Shown piece by piece: positions 7,740-16,036 of a stretch of 41,560 nucleotides of DNA (position 1 is its first letter; every line of letters starts with the position of its first letter). The translations under genes and the position numbers were made by a program. Below the pieces are notes generated by a model that was given only the letters and a program-made list of their open reading frames with translations, searched no databases and was not told the origin of the DNA. Source of the stretch: Atopobiaceae bacterium (GTDB taxonomy: Bacteria > Actinomycetota > Coriobacteriia > Coriobacteriales > Atopobiaceae). The stretch is from assembly GCA_030525685.1 (NCBI GenBank), contig JAUNEG010000017.1, positions 1 to 41,560 of the forward strand. Direction: 5' to 3'.

Positions 7740-9192
7740 TCAGGAATTGAGCGCGCCGACATCCTCCGCAAGGAACTCGATGACCTTGCGATGGGTCATC
7801 GCTGCGGCCTCGCAGTGGAAGTCGTTGATGACGAACGGGTCGCCATCGGGGTTCTCGTTCGAGTTGCACATCATGCAGACGGTGCAGTAGCCCCTGTCAT
7901 CGCAGTCGACGCACTTGGGGAAGTCCCCCCCTCTTGACTTCCCGGAGCCGGTGCAGCTTCTCGGATCCGACCCAGATGTCCCTCAGCGACTGATGGGCCA
8001 GGTTCCCGAGGACGTTGGTCTGCCAGCCCACGCAGGGATAGACGTCCCCGTTGGCTGCCACGCAGAGGCTGTACCGGCAGATCGAGCAGACGGGGTCGCT
8101 TGCGGCTACAGACTCCTTCTCCTCCGCCGAGTCGCTCAGCATGGACGCGTGGCCGTGGGAGAACTCCTTCTCCAGGACGCCTTCAAGGTCGTTCAGGGGG
8201 ATTCGGTTCTCAAGGTTGGCCCCCGAGTGGTCGTACGAGGCGAAGATCACCGGCTCGATGGCGACTGCGATGTCGTGCTCCCTTCCCCATGAGACGACGT
8301 CGATAAAGCTGTCCTTGTTCTGCCTCATGATGGGGCACGATATCTGCGCCGGTATGCCAGCGTCAATAACCCTCAGGAGTTCGTCCTTGGTCTTCTCGAA
8401 GCTACCTGCTTGCCTAGTGATGCCATCGTGGACGGCGGCGTCCATGGAGTAGAGAGAAGTTTGCACCGAGAGGAGTGGGTTCTCCCTCATCTCGTTGAGG
8501 ATGTCGTCCGAAAGGAGCGTGAGGTTCGACAGGACGTTGACGGACAGGTCGAGCTCCCTACATCTGGAGAGGAAGCCAATGAGCTCCTTGTGAAGCATGG
8601 GCTCGCCACCCGAGAGGGTGACGTGAACGACGTTGAGCTCTCTTGCCTCGTCGAGGATTCGATAGAGAAGCTCGAGGTCGATCATGTCGGTCTTGTACTG
8701 GTGAGGGATGTAGCAGTGTACGCAGCGCTCGTTGCAGGCACTCGCGATTTCGATGTGGATGCTTCGCAGGAAGTCGTCGGGGCCGATTCTGTCCCGTGTA
8801 CAGTTCTCTGTCGGGACGATCGCCTCTCCGGCACCGTCTTCGTCGGCAGATGCCCCTGACCAATGTCGGTCAACGCAGTCTTCCATGGTTTCACCGACGC
8901 TCAGCAGGCCTCTCTCGACAAGCATCTGGAAGAACTCTATGACGTCTTCCTTCAGTACCTCGCGATTCACCCCGATAAACACCCGCATCAGGTCGGCAAC
9001 GATCTCTTCGATGCTCCGGGGAGTCTTGCTCAGTGAGGCGAGCATGACGGAACCGCTCTCGGATACATACTCTTCTCTGCCGCTGGAGGTCGAATCGCTG
9101 AGAAACCGATAGCCGAACTCGGAGTTGTCCGCGATGTACCCATGCCCGTCATACTGTCTGAACTGGATGTCATTCCTAATCTTGTAGAACAT
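7740..9192 (-). CDS. PqqD-domain radical SAM/SPASM maturase, frameshifted
   Basis: The likely primary peptide maturase, 483 residues when read through one frameshift. Residues about 1-100 form a PqqD-like peptide-recognition domain (SIEEIVADLMR, DVIEFFQMLVERGLL). The radical SAM cluster motif is CNERCVHC (C153, C157, C160), followed by TLSGGEPM. The SPASM domain has CSICRYSLCVAANGDVYPC and then KCVDCDDRGYCTVCMMC. The SPASM cysteines lie beyond a run of seven G (7925-7931): as given, the frame ends at 7897 with a wrong tail, while removing one G restores the full domain to the TGA at 7740-7742. This may be a homopolymer error or phase variation. The start at 9192 has GAGGA upstream. A terminator separates it from the precursor gene. 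Confidence 0.88.
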
Positions 9193-9222
9193 TGCGTGGT
9201 CCTCGAGTTGCAAACACCGACA

Positions 9223-9257
9223 GAAAAAACGAGACGCAGAGGCTGCCCCTGCGTCTC
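9223..9257 (-). terminator. Terminator between precursor and maturase genes
   Basis: The perfect 9-bp stem GAGACGCAG/CTGCGTCTC (9231-9257) is followed on the minus strand by GTTTTTTCTG. It lies 25 bases after the precursor stop. Partial termination here would give much more precursor than maturase message, a usual arrangement in RiPP operons. Confidence 0.88.
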
Positions 9258-9281
9258 GTAGCCTTTTATGAAGAGCCTGCT

Positions 9282-9380
9282 TTAGGCCTTCTTGCTGCAA
9301 GGCCTCCCGCAAGGACCGTCGCCGCACTTGGCGCCCTGGACCTTCTCAGCCTTCAGAATCGTGGGCTTGGTGTACTGCAT
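9282..9380 (-). CDS. RiPP precursor peptide with three cysteines
   Basis: A 32-residue peptide. The leader starts MQYTKPTILKAEKVQGA and the C-terminal core is KCGDGPCGRPCSKKA, with cysteines 19, 24 and 28 separated by Gly, Pro and charged residues. The ribosome site AAGGGGG lies 5-6 bases before the ATG, and a near-consensus promoter and a downstream terminator frame the gene. The KPTILK leader and Cys-rich core resemble precursors of radical SAM maturases such as the Clo7bot/CcpM type, although I cannot place it in a named family. The cysteines are the likely substrates for thioether formation. No protease or exporter gene is visible nearby, so leader removal and export must rely on other genes. 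Confidence 0.85.
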   Translation of the reverse strand: MQYTKPTILKAEKVQGAKCGDGPCGRPCSKKA

Positions 9381-9418
9381 ACGTCCCCCTTAGGATGGAG
9401 AATGACATAAACAGAACG

Positions 9419-9447
9419 ATTATCTCAATCGCCTATTTTTAAGTCAA
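9419..9447 (-). promoter_or_regulatory. Promoter of the RiPP cluster
   Basis: On the minus strand TTGACT (9447-9442) is followed after exactly 17 bases by GATAAT (9424-9419), about 38 bases before the precursor start codon. It lies in a locally AT-rich stretch and should be a strong housekeeping-sigma promoter. Confidence 0.82.
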
Positions 9448-9511
9448 GCCGCACCAAGACCGGTGCCACTGGGCTCTATGCCGTTCACCTGCTAATACTT
9501 CTGTAGTTATA

Positions 9512-9546
9512 AAAGAAAGGAGGGCGGTCCCGAAGGACTGTCGCCC
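9512..9546 (-). terminator. Terminator of small membrane peptide gene
   Basis: On the minus strand GGGCGACAGTCC and GGACCGCCC form an imperfect stem with a TTCG loop (9522-9546), followed by TCCTTTCTTTT. It lies 25 bases after the stop of the 34-residue peptide and insulates the RiPP promoter. Confidence 0.78.
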
Positions 9547-9570
9547 AACTCGTTCACGAACCGGTTGCTC

Positions 9571-9675
9571 CTACCGGCGGAGCCCCTCCATACGGTCCGC
9601 CTCGCCCGCCACTCGGCAGCAGGCGTAGGCGGTCAGCGCGATGACGCCGAACACCACCAGGATCGCCTTTCTCAC
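9571..9675 (-). CDS. 34-residue single-pass membrane peptide
   Basis: Starts at a GTG (9675) behind the strong ribosome site GAGGGGGTGAT. The peptide begins MRKAILVVFGVIALTAYACC and ends with a short polar tail. One hydrophobic segment follows a basic N-terminus, so it should insert in the membrane with the tail outside. The two adjacent cysteines at the membrane border are notable. Its own terminator follows. Its natural upstream region is now an IS481 element, whose left end lies only 21 bases upstream of the start codon. Function unknown; its position before the RiPP promoter may or may not be meaningful. Confidence 0.6.
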   Translation of the reverse strand: MRKAILVVFGVIALTAYACCRVAGEADRMEGLRR

Positions 9676-9696
9676 AGGATCACCCCCTCTCCCTAG

Positions 9697-10774
9697 CTGT
9701 TCAGTGCCAAGACGTTGTTTACGCCCGGAGGGTGACAGATAGGGATGGCTCCCGCATGCTGTGAGTTGTCTAGGCTTACGGCAGAGGGGGCCATCCCATG
9801 TCACAGCATCCTAACGCAAGGCCCACCCCGCGCGGCCGGGAGCCGCTGTGCGGCCGGGTCGCCGGCGGCATGCGCGTCTCCGAGGCGGCGCGGCAGGCGG
9901 GCGCGGGCCGCCAGACCGCCTCGAAGCGGCTCGCCCGCGCGAGGCGCGGCGAGCCGATGTCCGACCGCCCGAGCAGGCCCCGCAGGCCCGCCGGGCTGAC
10001 GCCGCCCGGAGCCGAGGCGCGCGTCCTCGAGGCCCGCCGATCCATGCTGCTCGCGCCCCTCGCGCTCGCCGCGGAGACGGGCGTCCCCGCGCGCACCCGT
10101 GCCGGGATCGTCGCGCGCTCCGGGCTGCCGAGGCTCGCCGACGTCGACCGCGTGACCGGCGAGGTCCGCCGGCGGGGCCCCGCCGCGCCCGTGCGCCACG
10201 AGCGGGAGCGCCCCGGCGAGCTCCCGCGCGTCGACGTCAAGAAGGTCGCGCGCATCCCGGACGGGGGCGGCTGGAGGGCGCTCGGGCGCGGCGACGACCC
10301 CTCCGGGGGGGCACTCCGGCCTCGGCTCGTCGTGCCCGCGCGTCGCGGCGGGCGACTTCTCCCGCGTCGCCTACGCGGAGCTGCTCCCCGACGAGAGGGG
10401 GGGACCTGCTCGGCGTTCGCGGACCGCTGCCTCTCCTTCTTCGCCGGCCTCGGCGCCCCCGTCGAGCGCGTGATGACCGACAACCTCCCCGGCTACCGCA
10501 GCCGCGACCTCGACGCGCCGCTCGAGTCCCGGGGCGTCCGCCACCTGTACGCGAGGCCCCACGGCCCCTGGCAGAACGGCAAGGTGGAGAGGATGAACAG
10601 GACGCTGGCGCAGGAGTGGCAGTGCGGGCGCGCGTGGGAGGGCGAGGCGGGCGGGGCCGATGCCCTGCCCGCCTATCTGGAGCACTACAATTGGGGGCGT
10701 CCGCACAGCGCGTGCGGGGGCCTCCCGCCCATGTCGCGCATCGTCGGCGTAAACAACCTATTGGCACGCAACAA
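9697..10774 (+). mobile_element. IS481-family insertion sequence
   Basis: Ends are set by 28-bp inverted repeats of the IS481 type, of which the inner 22 bp match with two differences (GTGCCAA-A-GTTGTTTACGCC). The right end reads TGTTGCGTGCCAATAGG on the complement. CTAG, the known IS481 target core, flanks the element at 9693-9696 and 10775-10778. The outer target bases differ between sides (CCTAGC and ACTAGG), so IS-mediated deletion or recombination is possible instead of a simple insertion. Confidence 0.88.
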
Positions 10775-10778
10775 CTAG
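9798..10778 (+). pseudogene. IS481-family transposase with two compensating frameshifts
   Basis: DDE transposase of about 326 residues. It has an N-terminal helix-turn-helix (MRVSEAARQAGAGRQTASKRL), the first Asp in RVDVKKVARIPDGGG, the second in RVMTDN and the Glu in QNGKVERMNRTL. Between 10312 and 10398 the correct reading (GDFSRVAYAELLPDERG) lies in another frame. The first shift is at a G7 run (10305-10311, one G too many) and the second at another G7 run (10397-10403, one G too few), after which the original frame returns. As given, about 30 residues of the core fold are replaced, so it is probably inactive, unless the runs are sequencing errors. The stop codon TAG lies in the flanking CTAG. 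Confidence 0.85.
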
Positions 10779-10786
10779 GAGTGAAA

Positions 10787-11326
10787 ATGGGCAGAACGAT
10801 TGATGAGCGCAAGGCGCTCAAGATTCTGGACATCCCCGACTTTAGGCACATGACCAAGGAGAAGGCGGTCCAGCTCGTTTCTATGCTCGACAGGGTGGAC
10901 CCTTCGGTTGCGAAGGCGGTTCTCGAACAGTATCCCCAGTTCGCCAATATCCTTTTGGACGTAGCGAAGAACTGGAAGGAGAACGTCGGAAAGGCGCTGG
11001 AGGAGGGCGGAAAGGTCTCTCAGGAGACTATATCATCGATAAACGCGGCGATTAACAGCTTGAGTAGCCTTCTTGCCCGCGAGGATGTAAACGAGGAGGA
11101 GCGGGAGAGAACTGCCGACAGAATGGTGGAGCTTGCCAAGCTCGTCGCCGGGGTCGACAAGAGGAACAAGGACTTCATCTTCAACGTCCTCAAAATCGGC
11201 GGGGGAGTAGTGCTTGGCATTGTCGCTATCGCTGCCACCGTGCTTGGGGTCAACGTGAAATTGCCCAGCGCTCAGGACATGCGCGGAATCGCTAATGCGG
11301 CAAAAGACGTCAAGGATAGTCTGTAG
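10787..11326 (+). CDS. Hypothetical C-terminally membrane-anchored protein
   Basis: A 179-residue protein without signal peptide. Residues 1-125 are predicted to be helical and charged; one hydrophobic helix follows near residue 140-160 (FNVLKIGGGVVLGIVAIAA), leaving a short tail. This tail-anchored layout is seen in some phage-defence and immunity effectors, but no family motif is recognised. The ribosome site AGGAG (10777-10781) begins inside the IS481 target CTAG, so the element inserted immediately before the gene and must have cut it from its promoter; transcription may now come from the element. GC is lower than in the core genes, which fits horizontal origin. Confidence 0.7.
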   Translation: MGRTIDERKALKILDIPDFRHMTKEKAVQLVSMLDRVDPSVAKAVLEQYPQFANILLDVAKNWKENVGKALEEGGKVSQETISSINAAINSLSSLLAREDVNEEERERTADRMVELAKLVAGVDKRNKDFIFNVLKIGGGVVLGIVAIAATVLGVNVKLPSAQDMRGIANAAKDVKDSL

Positions 11327-11368
11327 AAATGCGTAGCACCAACGTAGTGCCAGCGTAGGACCGGAAAC

Positions 11369-11399
11369 AAAAAGGCCGGAGACCATATAGTCTCCGACC
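11369..11399 (-). terminator. Terminator beyond displaced tRNA 3' end
   Basis: A 10-bp stem GGTCGGAGAC/GTCTCCGGCC (11374-11399) is followed on the minus strand by TTTTTG. It lies just downstream of the tRNA-fMet fragment at 11410-11447 and is probably the terminator that ended the tRNA before the 7.6-kb element integrated. It is convergent with the gene ending at 11326. Confidence 0.8.
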
Positions 11400-11409
11400 A
11401 GCAAATTCA

Positions 11410-11447
<38 letters not shown>

Positions 11448-11564
11448 CAGAACTCGGAGCCTTTGCATATCACCAGGTCAACACATATATCATCGCAGGT
11501 CACGAGCCATTTCTGAAGTCATTTTATCACCCTATGTGGACTCGTAAATCACGCAAAATCACGC

Positions 11565-11589
11565 TGAAACCTATTACCATACTTATTAC
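11565..11589. repeat. 25-bp direct repeat, left copy
   Basis: Identical over 25 bases to 18928-18952. It contains two TATTAC half-sites 12 bases apart and overlaps the end of the integrase gene. A copy inside each end of the element suggests integrase arm-binding sites. Confidence 0.7.
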
Positions 11590-12818
11590 CTTTCAGTCTT
11601 GGGGGCACGTACCATTTCAATCAAGGCGGAGATGTTAGTAGTGTCGGTATAGTAGCTCCTGTTGACCTCCGGGCTGTGGCCGAAGTACGCAGCGCGCAGC
11701 ACCTCCGGAACGCCTCTCTGCATCCATTCAGTATTGAGCGTGGCACGCCAAACGTGCGTGGAGTGAGAGCGCAGAAGCGGGATGTTCAGGGTGTCCGCCA
11801 TTTCGCGGTACAGCTTTCTGATGGCGTGCTCGGCGTTGTTCAAATCCCATGCGCTGCCAGGGGCGGCAGGTGCGGGAAAAATGAGCGCACTCGGTTCGTC
11901 TCCAGCTTCCTCTGCGCGCCGCCTCATCCGCTCGGCAACTCTCTCGTCCATGATGGGCACGGTACGCCCTCGGTGGGTCTTGGAGACCGCTTCGGTTACG
12001 GTGACGGTAAGCAAGCCGTTCTGCTCGCCCACGTCCGCCTTGGTCAGCAACCGCGCCTCGTTGATGCGAAGCCCGGTCGTGGCCTGGAGCAAAGTTATCT
12101 CCACGACGGTGCGGCGCAGGTTGCTGCGATCTGCGGCACTATACCGCCCCCTCTTCGGAGCGGGTACGGCGTTAGGGTCAATTCCGAGCAGATAGTCCAT
12201 GACGCGCTCACGCTCCTCTGACGTGAGAGCCTGTCCCCCTGCCGGCCTATCGACACCGCGATGCTCTGGCAGACGCGGCTTGAAGCTCTTCAGCGGGTTG
12301 TTAGGTATTACCTCGTCGCGCACCAACGGCTCCAAGACGTATTTGCTCATGGTCTTGGAGCACTGCTTTGCAGTGGCGGTGCCACTGCTCCTTGCGATGC
12401 CAACAAGCATTTCTTCGAGGTTGCGCGGGCGCACGGCATCTGCAATGCGGAACCCCTTGGAAGCGTCGGCGACCAGAGAGAGCACATGCCTATAGCTCGC
12501 CCTCGTCCTCGGTCGCAGAATCGAGTCATCCGTCCTTTCGATGCCCGGGACAACCTCGTCTTTGATGTAATCGTGCATGGAAGAGGAGCTTTTCCAAGCC
12601 GAAACGCTCCCCCCACCCGTTGCGATAAGCCCCTGCGCCTTTGCGTGCGCGCGCCTGCGCAACTCCCCTTTGGTGCACTTCCCCTTCGTCGTGACGTTGC
12701 AAAGGCGTCCGTTCAAGAGACGGACGCTCCACTGCATCCTGTAGCCGCCGCCGTCGGTCTTGGCAATTGCGGCGCGGTCGATGTTGTTCTCACCCGGTTC
12801 CAGTGCAACGCGCGGCAT
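11586..12818 (-). CDS. int: Tyrosine recombinase (integrase)
   Basis: A 410-residue phage-type integrase that catalyses recombination between the element and the tRNA-fMet 3' end. An N-terminal arm-binding region and a SAM-like core-binding domain precede the catalytic domain. Catalytic residues are visible in ATTGLRINEAR (Arg), STHVWRATLN (HxxR), FGHSPEVNRSYY (His and the nucleophile Tyr). The start at 12818 follows the perfect ribosome site AAGGAGG. It is the first gene inside the distal attachment site and ends within a 25-bp repeat probably bound by the protein. The excisionase-like gene lies 30 bases upstream in the same orientation. Confidence 0.95.
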   Translation of the reverse strand: MPRVALEPGENNIDRAAIAKTDGGGYRMQWSVRLLNGRLCNVTTKGKCTKGELRRRAHAKAQGLIATGGGSVSAWKSSSSMHDYIKDEVVPGIERTDDSILRPRTRASYRHVLSLVADASKGFRIADAVRPRNLEEMLVGIARSSGTATAKQCSKTMSKYVLEPLVRDEVIPNNPLKSFKPRLPEHRGVDRPAGGQALTSEERERVMDYLLGIDPNAVPAPKRGRYSAADRSNLRRTVVEITLLQATTGLRINEARLLTKADVGEQNGLLTVTVTEAVSKTHRGRTVPIMDERVAERMRRRAEEAGDEPSALIFPAPAAPGSAWDLNNAEHAIRKLYREMADTLNIPLLRSHSTHVWRATLNTEWMQRGVPEVLRAAYFGHSPEVNRSYYTDTTNISALIEMVRAPKTER

Positions 12819-12848
12819 GACAAACCTCCTTCCTTGTCTACGCGCTGC

Positions 12849-13118
12849 CTACCGACGAGCCCGTGCGCTCGTCTTCTTGCCCCCGCGCTCGACCACACGG
12901 GAATCAAGCCACTCCTCGATGTCGCTGATGCGGTACAGGACGGGGGAGCGGTTGGAGCCAACCTTCACGTACCGAGGGCCGCGCCCCTGCACGCGCCAGT
13001 TCGAGAGGGTGCGAGGGCTGATTCCGAGAATCCGTGCCGCCGTGCTACTGGGGACTGCAACCTGCTTTTCGAGCAGGGCGTCCACTTCGGGTTGCTGCAT
13101 ACAAACGGTCTTTGCCAT
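12849..13118 (-). CDS. Excisionase-like HTH DNA-binding protein
   Basis: An 89-residue basic protein with a MerR/excisionase-type winged helix: VPSSTAARILGISPRTLSNW, then a wing (GPRYVKVGSNRSPVLYRISDIEEWLD). Such proteins bend attachment-site DNA and turn integrase toward excision; some also repress their own operon. The start at 13118 is preceded by GGGAGG; an upstream in-frame Met at 13214 lacks a ribosome site. It lies directly upstream of the integrase gene with 30 bases between them, so both are probably co-transcribed. Confidence 0.85.
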   Translation of the reverse strand: MAKTVCMQQPEVDALLEKQVAVPSSTAARILGISPRTLSNWRVQGRGPRYVKVGSNRSPVLYRISDIEEWLDSRVVERGGKKTSARARR

Positions 13119-14156
13119 AGGAAAACCTCCCAGCGTAAGGCACATCGACAGACGCGATGCGCGGCTTAGCTGGGAGGCGCGCCCATCGGGCGCGATACGC
13201 GCACCCGCGCTCACCAGCGTGCGGAACCCGCAGTTCCGCGAGCCGACCTGTAGCGGCCAGTTGACCCTGCCTTGCCCGCGCAGAGGCTTGATGCGGCGGA
13301 CGCGGCGCGGGGAGGCTCTGTTCCCCGGGCGGTCTCTTAAGGGGCCATGGGCGACCCCACTCGCAAAGAAAAGACGCGTCGAGACGTCGTTTTCGCGGCC
13401 TCAAACGGCCAGCGCCAACGTATCCCGATAAGCGCCCTGGGTCAAACGCGGCAAAACTCGCCTTTTTTCGGGGGCGCTGGTCGGGAAGTCCGACAGAATC
13501 GGCGAGCAGGGGCACCTGCCCCCTTTCGACCGCTTTAGGCTCGAAAAAACACACATGAAACTTTCACAACTCGGCAGAACGGCCGCGCGAGCGCAACGAT
13601 CAGCCGCAGCATGCGCGGCTGATCGTTGCGACTTCGAGGCGTCGGCTCCGCGCGGGCGGCAGCCCTTCGGCTGATGCGGTAGCCCCGCGTCAGCCGTTTC
13701 GGGAGGGCCGGCTTCCACCCTGCGCGCCCATGCTGTCGGACACGGGCGCCTTCTGGCAGCCCTGGCAGCCCTCTTCGCCGCCCTCCAAAGCCGGCGACGT
13801 GGATGAGGGCACGGGAAGGAATGGGCACGGTGTGGGTTTCCTGTCTTGACCTGAAGACCGGGTTGCCAAGGCTGCCACCTCCCCCTCTTCCGCCTCCGCA
13901 TCGGAGGGGAGGGCGGCAGCCGCCGAAGCCGTCGCCGACTGACGGGGCTGCCACCACCGAAGACGCGCCCAGCTCGCCTCCATGCCGACTTCACAAAACG
14001 CTCAATCACGAAACGAACACAGGTGGAAAATCCGCTCATTTATGAACAGAAATGGCCGTCTAACTGGTGTTTTGCAGAAAACGAGGCCTTTTCAATCACT
14101 GCGTTTCATCGTAAAACACCCTAAACACAGAAAACCTAATCTAGGAAGGAGAGACC
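13119..14156. other. Long non-coding region of the element
   Basis: About 1 kb between the excisionase-like gene and the primase gene without a gene I can support; possible frames are proline- and arginine-rich shadows. It contains GC-rich inverted repeats (for example GCGCCC/GGGCGC near 13180), a perfect 16-bp hairpin at 13592-13630 and an AT-richer 150-base stretch before the primase gene that probably holds its promoter. Part of a replication origin could be here. Confidence 0.5.
13592..13630. repeat. Perfect 16-bp stem-loop
   Basis: CGCAACGATCAGCCGC (13592-13607) and its exact complement (13615-13630) enclose a 7-base loop. There is no T run, so it is not a terminator. Its outer sequence CGCAACGATCA recurs in the hairpin at 15881-15925 on the other side of the primase gene. 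Confidence 0.85.
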
Positions 14157-15863
14157 ATGGAACGGACCTACAACGAAATGATTCGCGAGGTTACCGAAGA
14201 ATACATATCGGACATCAATCTGGACAGCTTGCCATCTCCGTCAACCATCGAGTACGAACTGCTCCAGGCAACCAACCGAGCCATCCACGAGTGGAACCTA
14301 GGCCCTCGCGACGAGAGCGTCCCCGACAGCGCCTCCATGAAGGACAAGTATCCTGACCAGAAGCCGCCGGGGGAGCGCCTGCGCAAGCTCAAGGTTCTCA
14401 CCAACTGGCAGATTGCCTATCTTCTCATGCACGTGCACAACGCGAGGCTAATCTGCTGGACGAGCATCAGCAATCCCGAGAACTCGGACATAGGCATCTA
14501 CCAGGATAAGGGCAACGTGCAAGGTACCTACCTCACCGGCGCGAATCATCTTGAACGCGCCATCAGGAGCTACAACCCCTCGGCGGCGAGATACGACATC
14601 GCCGAGGTCACATCTGTCTTGAAGTCGCTGTGCTTTAGGGTCGAGCGCTGCAGCTCGCCCGACCTCGTCGCCGTCAACAACGGAATCTACGACTACCGCA
14701 GGAAGTGCCTCCTGCCGTTTGACCCCGAGTACGTCTTCACCAGCAAGAGCCCTTACGACTTCATCGAGAACGCCCCCAACCCCATCATCCCCAACGACGA
14801 GGACGGCACCGACTGGGACGTGGTGTCGTGGCTGGACTCGCTTTCAGATGACCCCGAGATCGTTGAGGTGTTGTGGCAGATTCTCGGCGCGGTAATCCGC
14901 CCCAACGTCAGGTGGGACAAGAGCGCCTGGCTGTACTCCACCAAGGGCAACAACGGCAAGGGAACCTTCTGCGCCCTCGCCCGCAACCTTTGCGGCGAGG
15001 CGGCGTGCGAGTCCATCTCCCTCAAGGCGTTCGGCCAGAGGTTCATGCTCGAACCCCTGACGCGCGTGTCCGCCATCATCACCGACGAGAACGACACGGG
15101 GACGTACCTTGACGATGCCGCCGCGCTGAAGTCCATCATCACGGGCGATTCGGTCTTCATAGACCGCAAGTTCAAAGACGGCATCACGCTCAAGTTCAAG
15201 GGGTTCATGGTGCAGTGCGTCAACGAGCTTCCCAAGTTCCGCGACAAGACCGAATCCATGTACCGCCGCCTGCTGGTCATCCCCTTCGACAAGTGCTTCA
15301 AGGGGCGGGAGCGCAAGTGCATCAAGAGCGACTACCTCCACCGCAGGGAGGTTCTCGAATACGTCCTGTACCACGTCCTCGCCGAAACCAACTACTACGA
15401 GCTTGACGAGCCGATGGCCTGCAAGGCCATGCTCTCCGAGTTCATGGAGTACAACGACGCCACCCGCCAGTTCCTCGCCGACGTGCTGCCCGAGGCCACG
15501 TGGGACCTGCTGCCGTGGCAGCTGCTCCACGACCTGTACCGCCAGTGGACGAAGCGCGCCAACCCGTCGGGCAGGGCGCAGTCCAAGACGGCCTTTGTAA
15601 GGGAGGTGAAGGCGCTCATGCCGACAATCGACGGCTGGGAGGCCACCGTGACCACCGCGCGCTCTGCGACCAAGATGCAGGGGGCCGAACCCCTCATCGT
15701 CGAATACGGCGTAGTCGAGTGGATGGACAGAAGCTACCGGGGGCCCGACCAAGGCCGCGTGGCCACGCCATCGGATTTGAAGGAGCGCTACGCGGGCCTG
15801 GTGCGCACGACCCCCAAGCTGCCGCCAGTCGGCGCAGGGCCGGCATGTGGGGACGAGGACTAG
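14157..15863 (+). CDS. D5/P4-family primase-helicase
   Basis: A 568-residue replication protein with a D5_N-like region followed by a superfamily 3 helicase. Walker A is STKGNNGKGTF (about 260-270), Walker B is SAIITDEND, and the sensor motif is FMVQCVNELPKF. Such proteins unwind the origin of phages, satellites and plasmids. The N-terminal 250 residues do not show the AEP primase motifs clearly, so priming activity is uncertain. The start has the perfect site GGAAGGAG. It stands alone on the plus strand between structured non-coding blocks, suggesting that the origin is beside it. The last residues are Pro/Gly-rich and variable. Confidence 0.9.
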   Translation: MERTYNEMIREVTEEYISDINLDSLPSPSTIEYELLQATNRAIHEWNLGPRDESVPDSASMKDKYPDQKPPGERLRKLKVLTNWQIAYLLMHVHNARLICWTSISNPENSDIGIYQDKGNVQGTYLTGANHLERAIRSYNPSAARYDIAEVTSVLKSLCFRVERCSSPDLVAVNNGIYDYRRKCLLPFDPEYVFTSKSPYDFIENAPNPIIPNDEDGTDWDVVSWLDSLSDDPEIVEVLWQILGAVIRPNVRWDKSAWLYSTKGNNGKGTFCALARNLCGEAACESISLKAFGQRFMLEPLTRVSAIITDENDTGTYLDDAAALKSIITGDSVFIDRKFKDGITLKFKGFMVQCVNELPKFRDKTESMYRRLLVIPFDKCFKGRERKCIKSDYLHRREVLEYVLYHVLAETNYYELDEPMACKAMLSEFMEYNDATRQFLADVLPEATWDLLPWQLLHDLYRQWTKRANPSGRAQSKTAFVREVKALMPTIDGWEATVTTARSATKMQGAEPLIVEYGVVEWMDRSYRGPDQGRVATPSDLKERYAGLVRTTPKLPPVGAGPACGDED

Positions 15864-15880
15864 AGCCGCGAGGGCCGAGA

Positions 15881-15925
15881 CTGCGCAACGATCACGTTCG
15901 CGTGGCGAACGGTGCCGTTGCGCAG
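15881..15925. repeat. Long interrupted stem-loop after primase gene
   Basis: Outer stem CTGCGCAACG/CGTTGCGCAG (10 bp), symmetric internal loop ATCA/GTGC, inner stem CGTTCGC/GCGAACG (7 bp), loop GTG. It lies 17 bases after the primase stop. No T run follows. It shares GCGCAACGATCA with the hairpin at 13592. Confidence 0.85.
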
Positions 15926-16036
15926 ATCCGGCGACATGGCGGCGATGGGCCGGGCGGGCTGCCTTCGGGTGCCCGCCCTTTTTCATGCGCGCCCGGGATG
16001 CGGCGGACGCGACCTGTCGTTGGTGGAGAAGGGCTT

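Noticed and set aside
9193..9327. N-terminal extension of the maturase to 9327
   Set aside because: It would run through the terminator and the precursor gene; the Met at 9192 has GAGGA upstream and begins the PqqD-like domain.
9848..11326. A continuous frame joining the transposase region with the 10787 gene
   Set aside because: Its first part is an out-of-frame reading of the IS481 transposase; a proper ribosome site and ATG mark the separate gene at 10787.
13803..14045. Proline-rich 80-codon frame before the primase gene
   Set aside because: No ribosome site, low complexity, and open frames occur on both strands here.
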